From: Calonectria ilicicola | Lineage: Eukaryota; Ascomycota; Sordariomycetes; Hypocreales; Nectriaceae | Assembly: GCA_020809705.1 (NCBI GenBank) | Contig: CP085826.1 | Location: forward strand, 1,302,001 to 1,366,000 | DNA length: 64,000 nucleotides | Direction: 5' to 3' | Part shown: positions 1 through 11,882 of the stretch, one piece after another | How positions within the stretch are numbered: position 1 is the first letter of the stretch | Layout: each line of letters starts with the position of its first letter | Notes under the pieces: generated by a model | The model's database searches: none | What the model was told of the DNA's origin: nothing | What the model saw: the letters and a program-made list of their open reading frames with translations, nothing else | Program-made: the position numbers and the translations under genes

Positions 1-2352
1 GCTCCAATGCCCGATTTGAGGTGGGCACGTCAAGCGACACAGGGGGATCGCGGATATCTGGGTAGCAATCATGTCACTGCCACCGCGATCCTCGAAGCTT
101 CCGAAAGAAATAAAAACTTGAAACCCCGAATATATCAATAATTGGACGCATATGAGACTTTCTCAAACACGAACCTCATTTCACGATCGACACTTACAGC
201 AAATTGGCATTTGTTGGCTCAACGCTCTTCGAAACTAACAATCATCGATTCTATCCGCCCAAGGAGCGATCACAGCAACATTTTGTGCCCCAGGGCTACT
301 TTTAGCAGCGTCTACCCGCTCATGATGAGGTTCTCTCGAAGACGTCATTATCACTGAAGCCCGCTACGACTTAACCTACAACCACCCATGCCCTACTCAG
401 AGACTATTACCACCAGATAGAAACCACCTTTGAAAATATTTGCGCTGAGAAAGGCCATGAGTTCGACTAAGACCACATATGAACGACATCTTTCAACACA
501 GTATAGGGCGCTTGCGCATACACTCCCCCAAGCAGTCAAGACCAAAAACAAATACGTGATATAAAAACGCCGAGGAGGAAACGGAGAAAATACTGAGGGT
601 ATTTTTCTCACTTTTCTTTATCAGACAATAAATTCCGTCTACTTCGAGTGGTTTCACACCTGGTCCTAGAACAGAAAAAAGAATAACTGGGGCTTTTATC
701 ACAGGCCGAGTTACTGAAAATAGCTACGGAGAGTTGGGGAGAAAGGAGTCGAATAGCTAGCTCACGTTAGCCATTGGAGGCTAAGAAATTCGAGGTGGGC
801 GAAGATTTTTGAGCTTCCATCGCCAAGCATAAACATTGTGATCGCAATGAGGAGAACAAGAATAACCCAGCAGTACGGAGAAGTGTAAGTAGTCATTCCC
901 ATTTCCATCTCATTTGCAAAGCATATCTAATCACGAAATCTACGTATTAGGAAAGACGTACCATAAAATAGTGTCCCAATTACGCCTTTTTCGAGCATAC
1001 CAACGACTATTTTGACGGCAGACTTGAGGGGCGATATGACTCTAGGTTTATTGTGAAAAGCCAAATCGACAGCTACAACTTAGAAACCAGATCCGTCGAG
1101 TATTTATATCAGACAATGTCGAATCCAGGTTCCAGTCGAATGAAAGAAAAGACAGATTCCCGTCCTTGTTCCATTCGCTGGATGACAGAATGCGAACTAG
1201 AATGACTTTTATAGCCAGTCCAGCCACACCTACATCAACGCTAGCGAGTAGAAGCGGCGGATAATGAATTGGCATGCACTACTATTCCTGCTTTAACGAT
1301 ACCACTTACTTGGCCATGATTCCGATCACGGTGGTTAGCATATGCCCCGACAATACCATATGCACTCCGTTGAAGTGGAGGGCAGGTAGTCCTCTCCGGC
1401 ACTGACTTATCGGTGGCTAGGACCACATACAATAAATCAGGGGGACTTAGTGACTAGATCCCTCAAATTCTTGAGGAACCTTTGCAACAGCCGACAAGGA
1501 TGAACTCGGGCGACTAAGTGGAAGCTGATGCTTGCTCATTTTCACATATTAACGGTCAAAAATCTTGCTTGTTCAAACCCCGTCAGGATTGTTAAAACGG
1601 CCAGACCTAGGAGATTGTCGCAAGACTAAAAGAGGCCTATCATCGAGATACATTCGATCAACAACTAAGGCTAGCAACTCCTCCACCCAGATAATATCGT
1701 CGTCTTCACCTATGCCCTTCCGATGCCTATACAACTCCCGCGCGACACCTTTCAGCAAGTTGTTCGGCAGATAACGGAATCGTCCACGAAATGCACAGCG
1801 GGGCTAGACAGTGAAGAAAACGAGTGTGTAATCTGACCCTGATAGATTCGGGTGTTCATCTTCATGGGGAAACTTCGGATTAGAGTGAAGCTGTCTCTTT
1901 CAAGATAACATTCATCCTTCTTCTACCGAGCCAGACGGAATTTATTGACAGGTTTTACCTTTATAGGAAAAATGGCTTGCTATTTTGAGATTATCGCCGG
2001 ATTGACGAAATTAGTTGTGTAATGGAGGGATTTATTATTGATCAAGGCTTTGTTCCTATTCTTGCTACTAATAGGCGCAAATGACAATAAATGGGGACCG
2101 ATACAATAATCACCAGAGAGAGAGGCTCAAGAATAGTTGTGATTGATGAGTGACTTTGCTTGTAGTGTGACTGTCTTATTGCATATGTCTTGGCGCTAAG
2201 CCCATTGGAGACTCAAGGGGAATGATCCTTCGGGTCATGAATAATATCTCACCCGCTCATCTCAGACCGATTGATGTTGATTTCACACTGAACGAGCCGG
2301 CTGACATCTTTCTGCTGACTTTTCTAGGCTCTGTTGATAGGCTTATTCAACC
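1..2352. other. Gene-poor left end
   Basis: No convincing gene. The open frames here are under 80 codons and lack family signatures. On the minus strand, about 1100-1390, two short frames could be joined by a GTAAGT donor and a CTAG acceptor into a piece faintly like a fungal RTA1-type membrane protein, but the reading frame decays on both sides. The last 150 bases are the promoter side of the gene that starts at 2353. Confidence 0.5.
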
Positions 2353-3523
2353 ATGATATCGAAAATCACTAGCTGGCTTCGGAGGAAGCCCCGCATCACC
2401 CAAAGGCAGGATACTGGCCAGGAATCGCCCTATCTTCCAGATCTGCGACCGCGCATATTGACCCCGGCCAGCTCTCAGGAGACACTACCCCAGGTATCCG
2501 TTCTGTTCACAGAAATCCCGTCTCATATAAGGAGATACATCTTGGTCTACGCGTTTGGGGATAGTTTTGTACATTTGGGGCTAGATCGGGAACCGGTCAA
2601 AGGGTCAAAGCCTCCCAAGGCGCTATGGCATTGGTGGAATGCAATATGTGATAAGCGCGCACCAGATTCCACAGACCTGATGTCATGGCAGCAACCACCT
2701 GGCTGCGTCCCCGTGATTGGCCCTGCCGGAAATTGGGATTATTGTTGTGCCGTGTCATGCTTCAAGCACAGCAAGGGCCGGGGACCCCAGATTGGAGCTA
2801 TGGGGTGGCTTCTATCTTGTCGGCAGGCGTGAGTTTTTAAAGGAAATGTTTTTTTGATCATTGTTAACGGAATAATCCAGTTATATCGAAGGCATTGAAG
2901 TCCTATATGCAACTAACACCTTTCACATGAAATTTTTCCCTTACACCGAGCTATCATCTTTGCCACGGCTTCTGCTGCCACAAAGACTCGCTACCATGAC
3001 GTCGATTGAATTGTGGTGGATGATTGATTATTTTAATGAGACTACCGAAACAATGGAAAATGAGGGGAGCGTGCAACAATTATGTCGACTATTAGTGTCC
3101 TGCTTTCCGAACCTCCGCCATCTCTACGTGTCTCTCCGAAAGTGGGTCGGAGATTTTAGAGAGGAGCACCGAGTCGACATGGCTAGCATCTTTACGCAGC
3201 TTGACGAATTAGTTGTCGCGCTACCACAACTGACTCAGTCCACTTTCTCCGTCCCACAGAATCAATTCGAGGGCATCGTTAGTGAGTGCATAAGCGTCTC
3301 CGAATTCCAGCGCTTAAGAGATGCGGGGGTTTTGTTTTATCCTCAAGTCTGGCGCTCGGTCGGCGGGCGGTATACATGGACGGCGTATCCTGGGAATACA
3401 TACCCAAGGCCGCCACGGCTCTCAACGGAAAATTCGGATCGAAAAGGAAATACCGGGTATTGGCTGGTGGAAGGTGATTTTGATCTAGGATTCTTCAGCC
3501 AGCCAGTGTGCAGCGCTTTTTAA
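2353..3523 (+). CDS. DUF7730-type hypothetical protein
   Basis: Two exons, 2353-2828 and 2881-3523, joined across a 52-nt intron (GTGAGT donor, GTTAAC branch-like site, CAG acceptor); the split codon is Ala and the product is 372 residues. The pattern fits the fungal DUF7730 family: a basic N terminus, then an F-box-like LFTEIPSHIRRYIL segment at about residues 51-64, an early Trp-rich part, and the conserved block LLSCRQAYIEGIEVLYATNTF, which spans the splice junction at about residues 154-174. The family is widespread in Pezizomycotina and has no assigned function. No signal peptide or membrane helix is seen. The ATG at 2353 is the first in frame. It stands alone between gene-poor stretches. 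The fit of the conserved block across the intron makes the model fairly secure. Confidence 0.75.
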
Positions 3524-5069
3524 CGGGACAGCAAGCCTCGGACATGTGATGGTAACTTTTATGCCACAACATTGTCATAAAAGTTGGGCAAACTCGGCGG
3601 GACTAAAATTTTATTATGTGCAGTAGCGACGACATGGTGGTCAGGGTTCATAGTATCTGCATTAAGGCTTGCTTGCCACCATGCCACCACGCCAGCTGGC
3701 TAGACAACGCAGACGAGCTTAGCCGATCGCACGAATTTGGAAAATAAAATAAATTTTTTTCTACTGCTAACTAGATGATGACTCTTGCGCATGCATACCA
3801 ATGATGGAATTGACTTACTTGAGGCGTCAATTCCTGCGCGTAATTGCTAGGCTGGCCAATGATGCACTGTCAATTGCGCATAATTTATGGGATTTCACCC
3901 GCACTCTTGCACGAAACGTCGCTCAACTTCTTCGGCTTGAAATGGAACCCGGGGTAGCGGGACAGGAGAAATGACTATCCCGATGACCAGGCAACTATGC
4001 ACCTTTGATTGGTGGCGGTTCTAGGGTAAAATGCCTATCGGAACGGATCCTGCCGTTGTTTACCGCCCACTTGGTGCATGGGTCGACGATGACTTGGGTT
4101 GTGACACAGAGCGACACAGAGCGCTAGAGCACTTTGCACGGCCAATTGCAAGGCAGCACATGACCAAAGGAGGGGTTCGCAGTCTAGCGTGAGAGAAGAG
4201 GAGAGAGGCCAGAGGCCAGACCTTAGTCTGTAGGTATGTCAGACTCACTCATCCGCCCAAGCGGCAGATGACAAGCAGAGGGTTTGGTCTGGCACCGAAA
4301 ACTCCAGTGAGTCAACGGTTTTGATCGTGATTGCAGGCATACCTGGGCCACACTCTGCGAGTCCATGTTCGTTTCAACCTCTCTCCGAGTGCAACGGCGT
4401 TCGTGGGACTTGATGGACAAGGGCAAGGGTGTTGACAACGCACGTGTCTACCGCTGTTTCATGCAGGGGGGTTAACCCGGCTGTGCTAGAATTTTACCCG
4501 CTGACCGCTAGAACACATCATTGTAGATCTGGTTCTTTCTAAACAAACATGAACGCACCCCACAGCAGGTACTGTAGACAGCTACTCCACCAGCATGGGG
4601 ACACACAGCATCATCGTTGACAGTAATTGCAGGCAGAAATGATGCCGAGTCTTTTCGAGTCTGGCCGGGTCTGGTTGAGTTTGTTCATGCCCAAAAAAAC
4701 CACTGCCAGCTCATTTCCAAGTCCGAGGCGCAGCCATTGGGCTCCGTGGGCGGCTGGCCTGGCCAGTTGTTCCACCACGGGAGAGCTGCACTCACCTGAT
4801 GAAATGTGCCAACCGCCCAGGTGATGTGCTGCCGCTCCTGTACAAATTGACACATCACCGCGTATAAAAGTCGACAAGACTAAAAACGTGGCTCATGTTT
4901 CAGCGCCTCAAAAGTGAGGCGTGCTGCAGCATAGCGGGGCCATCGTTCGGTTGGTGATTTAGTTAGGCACTCCCAGCCTGAAGCTATCGTACCTGGCCAT
5001 TGCTTTTTAACCACTGCCCGCACGATAACTGCAATGACCATTTTGTAATGTCAATTAAAACCAAAAACA
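3524..5069. other. Intergenic, promoter side of the NACHT gene
   Basis: About 1.5 kb without a credible gene; frames are short and overlap on both strands. It contains the upstream region of the NACHT gene, with a TATA box at 4863-4870. Nothing else is recognised. Confidence 0.5.
4863..4870 (+). promoter_or_regulatory. TATA box of the NACHT gene
   Basis: TATAAAAG, about 200 nt before the ATG at 5070. This spacing leaves room for a leader of roughly 150-170 nt. Inferred from motif and position only. Confidence 0.4.
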
Positions 5070-8000
5070 ATGATTCCCCAAACAGATGACGTCGATGTCA
5101 TCGATGCTCTCGGTGACCTGCACAAGTTGGTCGAGAGCACTCGCGTCTCTGTGGGGCAAGCCAAGAGCTCATCCCGCATCCACAAAGTCATCCCGAACAT
5201 CCAAACACAGCTCGACCTCCTGGTCTCAATATTCGAGAACCTCCAACAATCACCAGAACCCATCTTTGCTGTCGGAACCCAAAGCTCCCGCCTCGCACTC
5301 ATCATTGCCGAGATTCACCATGAAGTGGCCGACTTGCAACGCCTGCTGTCAAAGGTCGTCACCACCAAGACCAACAACAAAGCCACCGGGTTTTTCAAGA
5401 GAGCGAAATCCGCTGCCGGTGGTTACGATAAACAGTTAAAAGAGCGCAGCGATCGCCTCGACGTCCTTACAGAGTCTCTGCAAACATGCATTGCAGAGCC
5501 ACCCCCAGTCCAGTCAAATCAGGGGTTGCACCTGCGCAAAATTCTCAGACCGCTCGCGACCGACTTTATACCCAAGCCGCTAGCAGGCACCCTGGAATGG
5601 ATTTGGACACACCAAACCTTTGAGCGCTGGAGCGCCGCCCCCCAGAAGACGAATCCTTCATTAGCATCCCCAAACCTCTTTGACAGGTTATGTCTCATTT
5701 ACGGAGAAAAGGGTTGTGGAAAGTCTGTGCTCGCATCATACATTGTCGAGGAGTTGAGGGCAAAGGAAAACACCACATTATTTTTCTCCTTCTGGTCTGG
5801 CCATGGCGACGACAGGCGAGTAGAAACAATGCTTCGCAATCTGCTCTGGCAATTGCTCGAAAGCCTTCCCGAAGAGCAACAGAATCACATTTTGCCAGAG
5901 ATACTAGATGGCCAGATGCAGTTGCGACATGCAAACTCCCTCCTTCTAGCCATCCGGGGTTTGATGCAACAACAGCAATCCGAAATTTATTGCGTCATTG
6001 ATAACATTGACGAGTCTGTCGACGACTGGGCCAGCACCACCAACAACCCATTGGACCTTCTTGTCCAACTTCTTCAAGACTGCCCTAACTTGCATCTTCT
6101 CGTGCTTGGAAGGGAGTCAAACCTCAGCGCACCTCTCCAAAGATGGCCCCTTCAAATCCAATTGACGAGAGATATCCTTAAAAGCGACTGGACCAAGTTT
6201 ATCACATCTGAGCTGGACAGCTGCACCAACATTAAAGATGACGCGATCCGAGCTCGAATCCTGGAACAACTCGGCTCCGAAGCCACTGCTACATTCTTAT
6301 GGATCAAGCTCGTCCTCGAAGAGTTCCGTGCGTCATATAGCCCTCTGGAACTAAGTCACGAATTGTGGGGATTTCCGACCGATCTGGACCGACAATACCG
6401 CCGAGTCTTTTGGAAGCTGACCAAAAAGCTCTCGGGATGGTCCAATGAAATCTCTCTCGATGTGATTCGTGCCAAGGGACTCTTGAGTCTGATTGCTCAC
6501 GCATCTCGCCCTCTTACACTGACGGAGATCCGCCTCGCCTACGCCTACTCATACCCATTATCGGCCAAGAGCACTAATTACGCGGAAACCCTCCTCAGCG
6601 AAGATGATGTCAAATATTTCTGCGGTGACTTTATGACCGAGAAGGAGGACGGAATCTGCCTTCGACACACATCCATCAAGGAATTCCTTGTTCGACCTAC
6701 AGAAGGGTGGAACGGCCAAGACAGCTCCATTGCCTACCTGCGACTGGATTCAAGAGAGTGCCACAGAATGATCGGATTGGCCTGCTTAAAATACCTGCAG
6801 CAAGTTAACTGGGCCATCAACAGCGACTCCGACGCCAAAGATGACTTGGTCGCGCAATACCCATTCCTGAATTACGCCTCTGGTTATGCCATCTCCCACC
6901 TCTTGCAATCGTCCTTGACAATCCAAGAAACATCGACAAGAATCCCTGAGCTATTGGGCCCCGAGGTCTTTGTTAGTTGGATGGAATATTCGGCCCAGGC
7001 CCAGAGCAGCGAGACTGAGCATGCACCGCCTTCGATCAACTTCTGGGTTGATATCGTGCGCATCTGGAATGAGTGGATGGCTCTCGGAAAGGTCAACGAT
7101 GAATACGCCGCGTTTTCCAACCGAATGAAGCAAGAGTCTTTCAAGCGATATCAGTCTTACAAGATGAACGACCACCGTGCACCATCATTGGCGCTGCTTC
7201 TGAGCCACATTCTCAACAACACAACTGATGTTGAAGAGAGGTCCTTGAGTGACACCTCTACCGTTTTGGAAGTTGTGGATGGCGTGCCTGTCGATATCTC
7301 AACGGACAAGGCCAAGATCATTGACGAAGAGTCTATTGTCAGCGACGAAAAGTCATTAAACGATGAAGAAAAGCCTGTGGCTGATGATGAAAAGCCTATT
7401 GTCAATGAAGAAAAGCCTACGATTGCTGAGGAGCCCAAGGTCGTCGAAGAGCCTACAGAGGCCAAGGAGCCTGTGGTTGTCGAAGAACCTGTGGCCGTCG
7501 AAGAGCCTGTGGTTATAGAAGAGCCTACAGAGACCAAAGAGCCTGTGGTTGTCGAAGAGCCTGTGGTTGTCGAAGAGCCTGTGGTTGTCGAAGAGCCTGT
7601 GGTTGTCGAAGAGCCTGTGGTTGTCGAAGAGCCTGTGGTTGTCGAAGAGCCTGTGGTTGTCGAAGAGCCTGTGGTTGTCGAAGAGCCTGTGGTTGTCGAG
7701 GAACCTGCAGTCGTCGAAGAGCCTATAGTCATTGAGGAACCTGCGGTTATCGAAGAGCCCGTGGTCGTCGAAGAACCTGTGGTTGTCGAAGAACCTGCAG
7801 TTATCGAGGAACCTGTAGTCATTGACGAAACACCCAAGGTCGATGAAGAGCCTGCGGTTGACGAAAAGCCTCTCGTCGATGACAAACAGCCCATTTCTGA
7901 CGAAGAACTTGTGATTGACGAACAGCCCATCATTAATGAAGAAGCACCCGCGGCTGATGAAAAGCCTGTGGTCCACGAAGAGCCTACCATCAATGAAGAA

Positions 8001-10436
8001 GACCCTACTGTCAGTAAAGAAGAGCCAGCAGCTGACGAGGAGCCTCTCGTTAATGAAAAAGAGCCCGTGGTTGACGAAGACCCTACAGCCAATATTGAAA
8101 TACCCACAGCCGACGAAGATTCCACCATCGACCAAGAAAAGCCTGTCATTGATGAAAATCCTGTGGTTGATGAAGAACCTGCAGCTGGCGGCGAACAGTC
8201 AACGGCCGGCGACGAAAAGCCCGTGGTCGATGATGAAGACTCTATTACCAGTGATGAAGAACCAACAGGAATTGCCGAGAAGCCGACAGTCAACGACGAA
8301 AAGTCTCTTGACAATAACGAAGAGCCCATGGTCAATGATGAGAATCCTATTGACAATACTGGAATGGGTAGTGAAGAAAATTCCTCGAGTGATGAGGATG
8401 AGCCTACTGTGGTCAACGACGGAAAACCCATCGGCCCTGATACAGCGGGTAGCGACGAAAAGCCCATTGTTGGTACCGAAGAGCCTGTGACCAAAGACGA
8501 GAAATCCGCTGAGCGGTCGTCGAAAGAAGTCAAGCACAAGGAAACAGTATTGAGCTTACAACAACTGGCCCTCGCTCTTCCAACCATCAAGTCATCCTTG
8601 AAAACAATGAATGCAGGCACAGACCCATTAGACGCCTTGTTCGAACCCGCGGGTCAGCTACTCAAGAAAATGTCGTTCCACAGCCTAGTCTTGCTCGCCA
8701 ATGCAATCCAGAATGAAAAGCCAAAGGTAGCCGTAAAGCTATTCCAAGAAGCCTTGGTCAAGGCCGACAACAAGGGTGAATTTTTCAAAGCTTGGATCCA
8801 CGGTCAACTGGGAGATTGCTACATGGTCAACATGGAAATCAAGGATGTAGAGTCGGCCGAGAAGCACTACCGCCAGTCACTGGAACTCTTGCAAGACACA
8901 CCCTCGGACCGGTTTATCGACCTCATGTACGGCTCGATCGCGTCTTGCCATGCCAAGTGCCTGTTCATACTACAAAGGCCTGAGGAAGCAAAGACAGCGG
9001 CATCCCAGGCTGAGACAAGATTGATCAGGAAACGAGTCTCAAGAGCGAATGGAAGCATCCATTACGATGCCTTCTATGAAGAGCTTGCCGACAGCCCGTA
9101 TCTTGTTGAGACGAAGATGACTCAAATCCTGCGGCTTGGAAACATGTACCTTGATGAGGGCATGAATGAGGCTGTTGAGAGAGTTTTGAGGCCATTTACT
9201 CAGGGTAGGAGTGCGGCTGTGTGGCTCAATCACAAACACAGCCTTGAAATGCTAGAAGTTTTCGCTCTGGCAATGGAGAGACTGGGCAAGCGCAACGATG
9301 CACGCAAAACCTGGGTGAAGTTGAAGAAACTCATCACCGATTCTAGCAACCAAAACTCACTCCTCAACTATACAAAGTACAAGATCGCCTGGGCATACCA
9401 CAACGAGAAGCGCTACGAGGATGCTGAGAAAGAGCTGGAAGAACTCAACCTCACCTCATTTTACGTCGAGGAGGTCCAAAACACGCTAGAGTGCCTCTTT
9501 AGCACCTACTCGATGCTTGACAACAGGGTCAAAATGGGAGAGCTCTTGGAAGCCCAGATGCCTGCCATCACTGAGGCGTTTAAACGACACGATATGCCTG
9601 TCAACAGCGACCGTCGGGTTGTCACTCGCAAACTTCTCAAATACGGCATGTTTGAGGAGAGTGAAGCCTTTATCCAAAAGACACTAAAGTCGCGACAGGA
9701 TATCGAGGGCATGGAAGAAGTCTACTTGTATGAGGCTTTGGCTTTCTCGCAACGCTCCCAAGTCGACAAGACGACACAAGTTGATCCTTACCATCAATAT
9801 CTATGCTGCATTGAGTTGATGAAGACCATGTTTCCAGAACGACGTGCAACCAGGCTGCACATTGGACTAGGAATGGCCTGTGTGTCATCCGGTCGACGAG
9901 AAGAGGCAACCAGGGCGTTCGATCTCGCAGCCGAGAGTTGCCAACTTCACAGCTGCGGACCAAGTTGTATACTATCTCTATATCATCTTTTCTACTCTGC
10001 GCTGGCGCGACAGCAAGAGAGGAATGTGATCACCGCGCTGCTGCTGTTCTATCAAACTCAGACGACAATTGACGAAATAGTGCCAAACTGCAAGCACGTC
10101 GGGGCTGACTCCGAGGTCCAGCTCTTGAGCATAGCCAGCAACATGTGCTTGGCCGAAATATTTGATGGCTGTGGTATCTCATCTCAAGGCGATGACCATC
10201 GGGGACGAGCACTTGAGACACTGCAAACAGAGTTCAAGGATGTACTTGATCCAACATGTTCACCTTTTGGACCGGACTGCGATCCACAAATATGGAAATG
10301 GACGAGGTATTGCCAAGACTACATTCTTGGCAGAACCGAAGGTAGCATTGGGGGTGATGTTAGGTGCGAAATGTTTCCTTTTGAGATAATGTGGCCTACG
10401 CTGGGCGGAGGCGACAGATTCAATCTTTTAAATTAG
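5070..10436 (+). CDS. NACHT STAND (NLR-like) protein with TPRs
   Basis: Single-exon gene, 1788 residues. Residues 1-145 form a helical N-terminal region of the kind placed before NACHT domains in fungal STAND proteins; its subtype is not clear. The NTPase has a Walker A motif GEKGCGKS at 212-219 and a Walker B-like stretch VIDNIDE near 308-314. The segment LRHTSIKEFL near 531-540 resembles the conserved block after the NACHT in fungal family members. Residues about 750-1150 are an acidic linker dominated by (EPVVVE)n. The C-terminal ~630 residues are helical and TPR-like (for example residues 1225-1280 and 1430-1480). Such proteins are signal-sensing switches; many fungal ones act in non-self recognition and programmed cell death, but no ligand can be read here. 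No membrane segment. An antisense frame at 7157-8620 is a by-product of the repeat. Confidence 0.85.
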   Translation: MIPQTDDVDVIDALGDLHKLVESTRVSVGQAKSSSRIHKVIPNIQTQLDLLVSIFENLQQSPEPIFAVGTQSSRLALIIAEIHHEVADLQRLLSKVVTTKTNNKATGFFKRAKSAAGGYDKQLKERSDRLDVLTESLQTCIAEPPPVQSNQGLHLRKILRPLATDFIPKPLAGTLEWIWTHQTFERWSAAPQKTNPSLASPNLFDRLCLIYGEKGCGKSVLASYIVEELRAKENTTLFFSFWSGHGDDRRVETMLRNLLWQLLESLPEEQQNHILPEILDGQMQLRHANSLLLAIRGLMQQQQSEIYCVIDNIDESVDDWASTTNNPLDLLVQLLQDCPNLHLLVLGRESNLSAPLQRWPLQIQLTRDILKSDWTKFITSELDSCTNIKDDAIRARILEQLGSEATATFLWIKLVLEEFRASYSPLELSHELWGFPTDLDRQYRRVFWKLTKKLSGWSNEISLDVIRAKGLLSLIAHASRPLTLTEIRLAYAYSYPLSAKSTNYAETLLSEDDVKYFCGDFMTEKEDGICLRHTSIKEFLVRPTEGWNGQDSSIAYLRLDSRECHRMIGLACLKYLQQVNWAINSDSDAKDDLVAQYPFLNYASGYAISHLLQSSLTIQETSTRIPELLGPEVFVSWMEYSAQAQSSETEHAPPSINFWVDIVRIWNEWMALGKVNDEYAAFSNRMKQESFKRYQSYKMNDHRAPSLALLLSHILNNTTDVEERSLSDTSTVLEVVDGVPVDISTDKAKIIDEESIVSDEKSLNDEEKPVADDEKPIVNEEKPTIAEEPKVVEEPTEAKEPVVVEEPVAVEEPVVIEEPTETKEPVVVEEPVVVEEPVVVEEPVVVEEPVVVEEPVVVEEPVVVEEPVVVEEPVVVEEPAVVEEPIVIEEPAVIEEPVVVEEPVVVEEPAVIEEPVVIDETPKVDEEPAVDEKPLVDDKQPISDEELVIDEQPIINEEAPAADEKPVVHEEPTINEEDPTVSKEEPAADEEPLVNEKEPVVDEDPTANIEIPTADEDSTIDQEKPVIDENPVVDEEPAAGGEQSTAGDEKPVVDDEDSITSDEEPTGIAEKPTVNDEKSLDNNEEPMVNDENPIDNTGMGSEENSSSDEDEPTVVNDGKPIGPDTAGSDEKPIVGTEEPVTKDEKSAERSSKEVKHKETVLSLQQLALALPTIKSSLKTMNAGTDPLDALFEPAGQLLKKMSFHSLVLLANAIQNEKPKVAVKLFQEALVKADNKGEFFKAWIHGQLGDCYMVNMEIKDVESAEKHYRQSLELLQDTPSDRFIDLMYGSIASCHAKCLFILQRPEEAKTAASQAETRLIRKRVSRANGSIHYDAFYEELADSPYLVETKMTQILRLGNMYLDEGMNEAVERVLRPFTQGRSAAVWLNHKHSLEMLEVFALAMERLGKRNDARKTWVKLKKLITDSSNQNSLLNYTKYKIAWAYHNEKRYEDAEKELEELNLTSFYVEEVQNTLECLFSTYSMLDNRVKMGELLEAQMPAITEAFKRHDMPVNSDRRVVTRKLLKYGMFEESEAFIQKTLKSRQDIEGMEEVYLYEALAFSQRSQVDKTTQVDPYHQYLCCIELMKTMFPERRATRLHIGLGMACVSSGRREEATRAFDLAAESCQLHSCGPSCILSLYHLFYSALARQQERNVITALLLFYQTQTTIDEIVPNCKHVGADSEVQLLSIASNMCLAEIFDGCGISSQGDDHRGRALETLQTEFKDVLDPTCSPFGPDCDPQIWKWTRYCQDYILGRTEGSIGGDVRCEMFPFEIMWPTLGGGDRFNLLN
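7540..7701 (+). repeat. 18-bp tandem repeat encoding EPVVVE
   Basis: Nine head-to-tail copies of an 18-bp unit (gagcctgtggttgtcgaa). Eight are identical and the ninth differs at the last base. Diverged copies extend on both sides, roughly 7410-7850. The unit is a multiple of three, so gain or loss of copies keeps the host reading frame. The near-perfect identity indicates recent expansion or homogenisation. Confidence 0.95.
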
Positions 10437-11882
10437 CGATAAAAGCATGGGGTTTGGAATGGGTTACGATCTTTACGATAATTTCTTTTGTTCAAATGGG
10501 TGGCATTTTTGGGTTTTTTGTTGATTGCATTTACACCTATACCCAACATATAGATAAAGCCTTTTGTTATTGTTTCTGTCTAGTTTTATTATTTCAATTT
10601 AAAAAATCTTAAATACTTAAAACAATGTGCCAGTGACTCCAAACATAGCCCCAAAGTGCAGAAAAAGTAAAAAGTTGGCGAAACGTAGAATCAAGACCTC
10701 GAGGTCCGTGATCCACACATTTATAGCAGGGGTTACCAGTGGTGTCAATACGAGTATAACGGAAGGATTATTCTACTTTCTTCAGACTATAATTTGGCCT
10801 TTAGTTAATATCATAAGCAGAGAATGAGCATTTTTCCTATCCGAGGATTTGGGGGCCTCACGGGCTACGCCTGAGTTGAGATGAACGCGTGGTCGTGGCG
10901 GCGACATATATCGAGGAACTAGGCGCCCAGTTTCAGAATATAACCACATAGCAGTATTTCCAGCATTAAATTGTACTTTAGGAGCATGATCGTAATTTGC
11001 GGTCTAAGTGGCCTGCAATAGTGAAGGTGTGGCCGCGTCATCGGAATGATCTCGGTCGCGCATGCACCCACAAAATCAGAGTGGGATCAACTCAGGAACC
11101 CGCCCCTTAAAATATCTGTAACCAGGCTGCTTATATGACTGTGAGACTCAGTCCTTTACATAGAAAACATCCCTGAATCCTTTTTTTTCCCATCTTATCC
11201 CGTCAATATCTGGGGAGGTAGGATACGTAATCCACGTCAGATTGGAGACTTGACCTGAAAAAAACAGATTGATCATCGAATCCATCCAAGACAAAGCACC
11301 GATTCAGCATAGCGGATCGTTTCGAACAAGGAGAATTATGACGCTTTGGCCCCCAAGTAAATCCCGAAACCGCTAAAATCTGACGGTTTGCTGAAGGATG
11401 CGCATGGGGCGACAATAACGGGGCACTCAGGAACACAGGGCTGATGTTATTTCCGGGCCCAAACCGATTCCATTCGCTTCATCCCCCGGCACTGGGGCTT
11501 AGCCATAATGAAGCAGGGGCATGGCTGTCACATCGATCCAGTATTGTGGTTCATGACCGCAGAAGGATTCAACTTCAAGACGGCTGCGGCGGCACTCGAT
11601 CACATCAGGTGGGTACTGCAATTTCGGCACCAAGAAACCAGGCTGTTCGGCATCAATACGCGATTACCACCACCCACGTTTAGGGCCCAGAGCTGTCAAA
11701 TATGTCATTGATGGTGGGATAGAATAGAGCATGGAACCTTGCAGGGACGAAACATGCTGCGCAATATTTGAATCCCAAAGATTATAAGTAAAGAACCCAG
11801 CTTTCCGCGCATTCCAATAGATCCAGTGAGTCAAGGTGGTTCTCTTCTAACCTCAGTCGTTCATTCTTTACCAAGTAACGCA
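10437..11882. other. Intergenic region
   Basis: About 1.45 kb. The first part is the AT-rich 3' flank of the NACHT gene. Short frames at 10627-10827 and 11444-11711 lack ATG starts or signatures. The end is the promoter side of the secreted Ser/Thr-rich protein gene. No RNA gene or mobile element recognised. Confidence 0.5.

Noticed and set aside
1048..1432. Minus-strand pieces that could form an RTA1-like protein
   Set aside because: A plausible intron joins them and GLAIKVI is suggestive, but the frame decays on both sides and the similarity is too weak to call.
7157..8620. 487-codon antisense frame across the NACHT linker
   Set aside because: It is produced by the 18-bp repeat, which has no stop in several frames; composition is Ser/Thr-only and it has no start context or domain.
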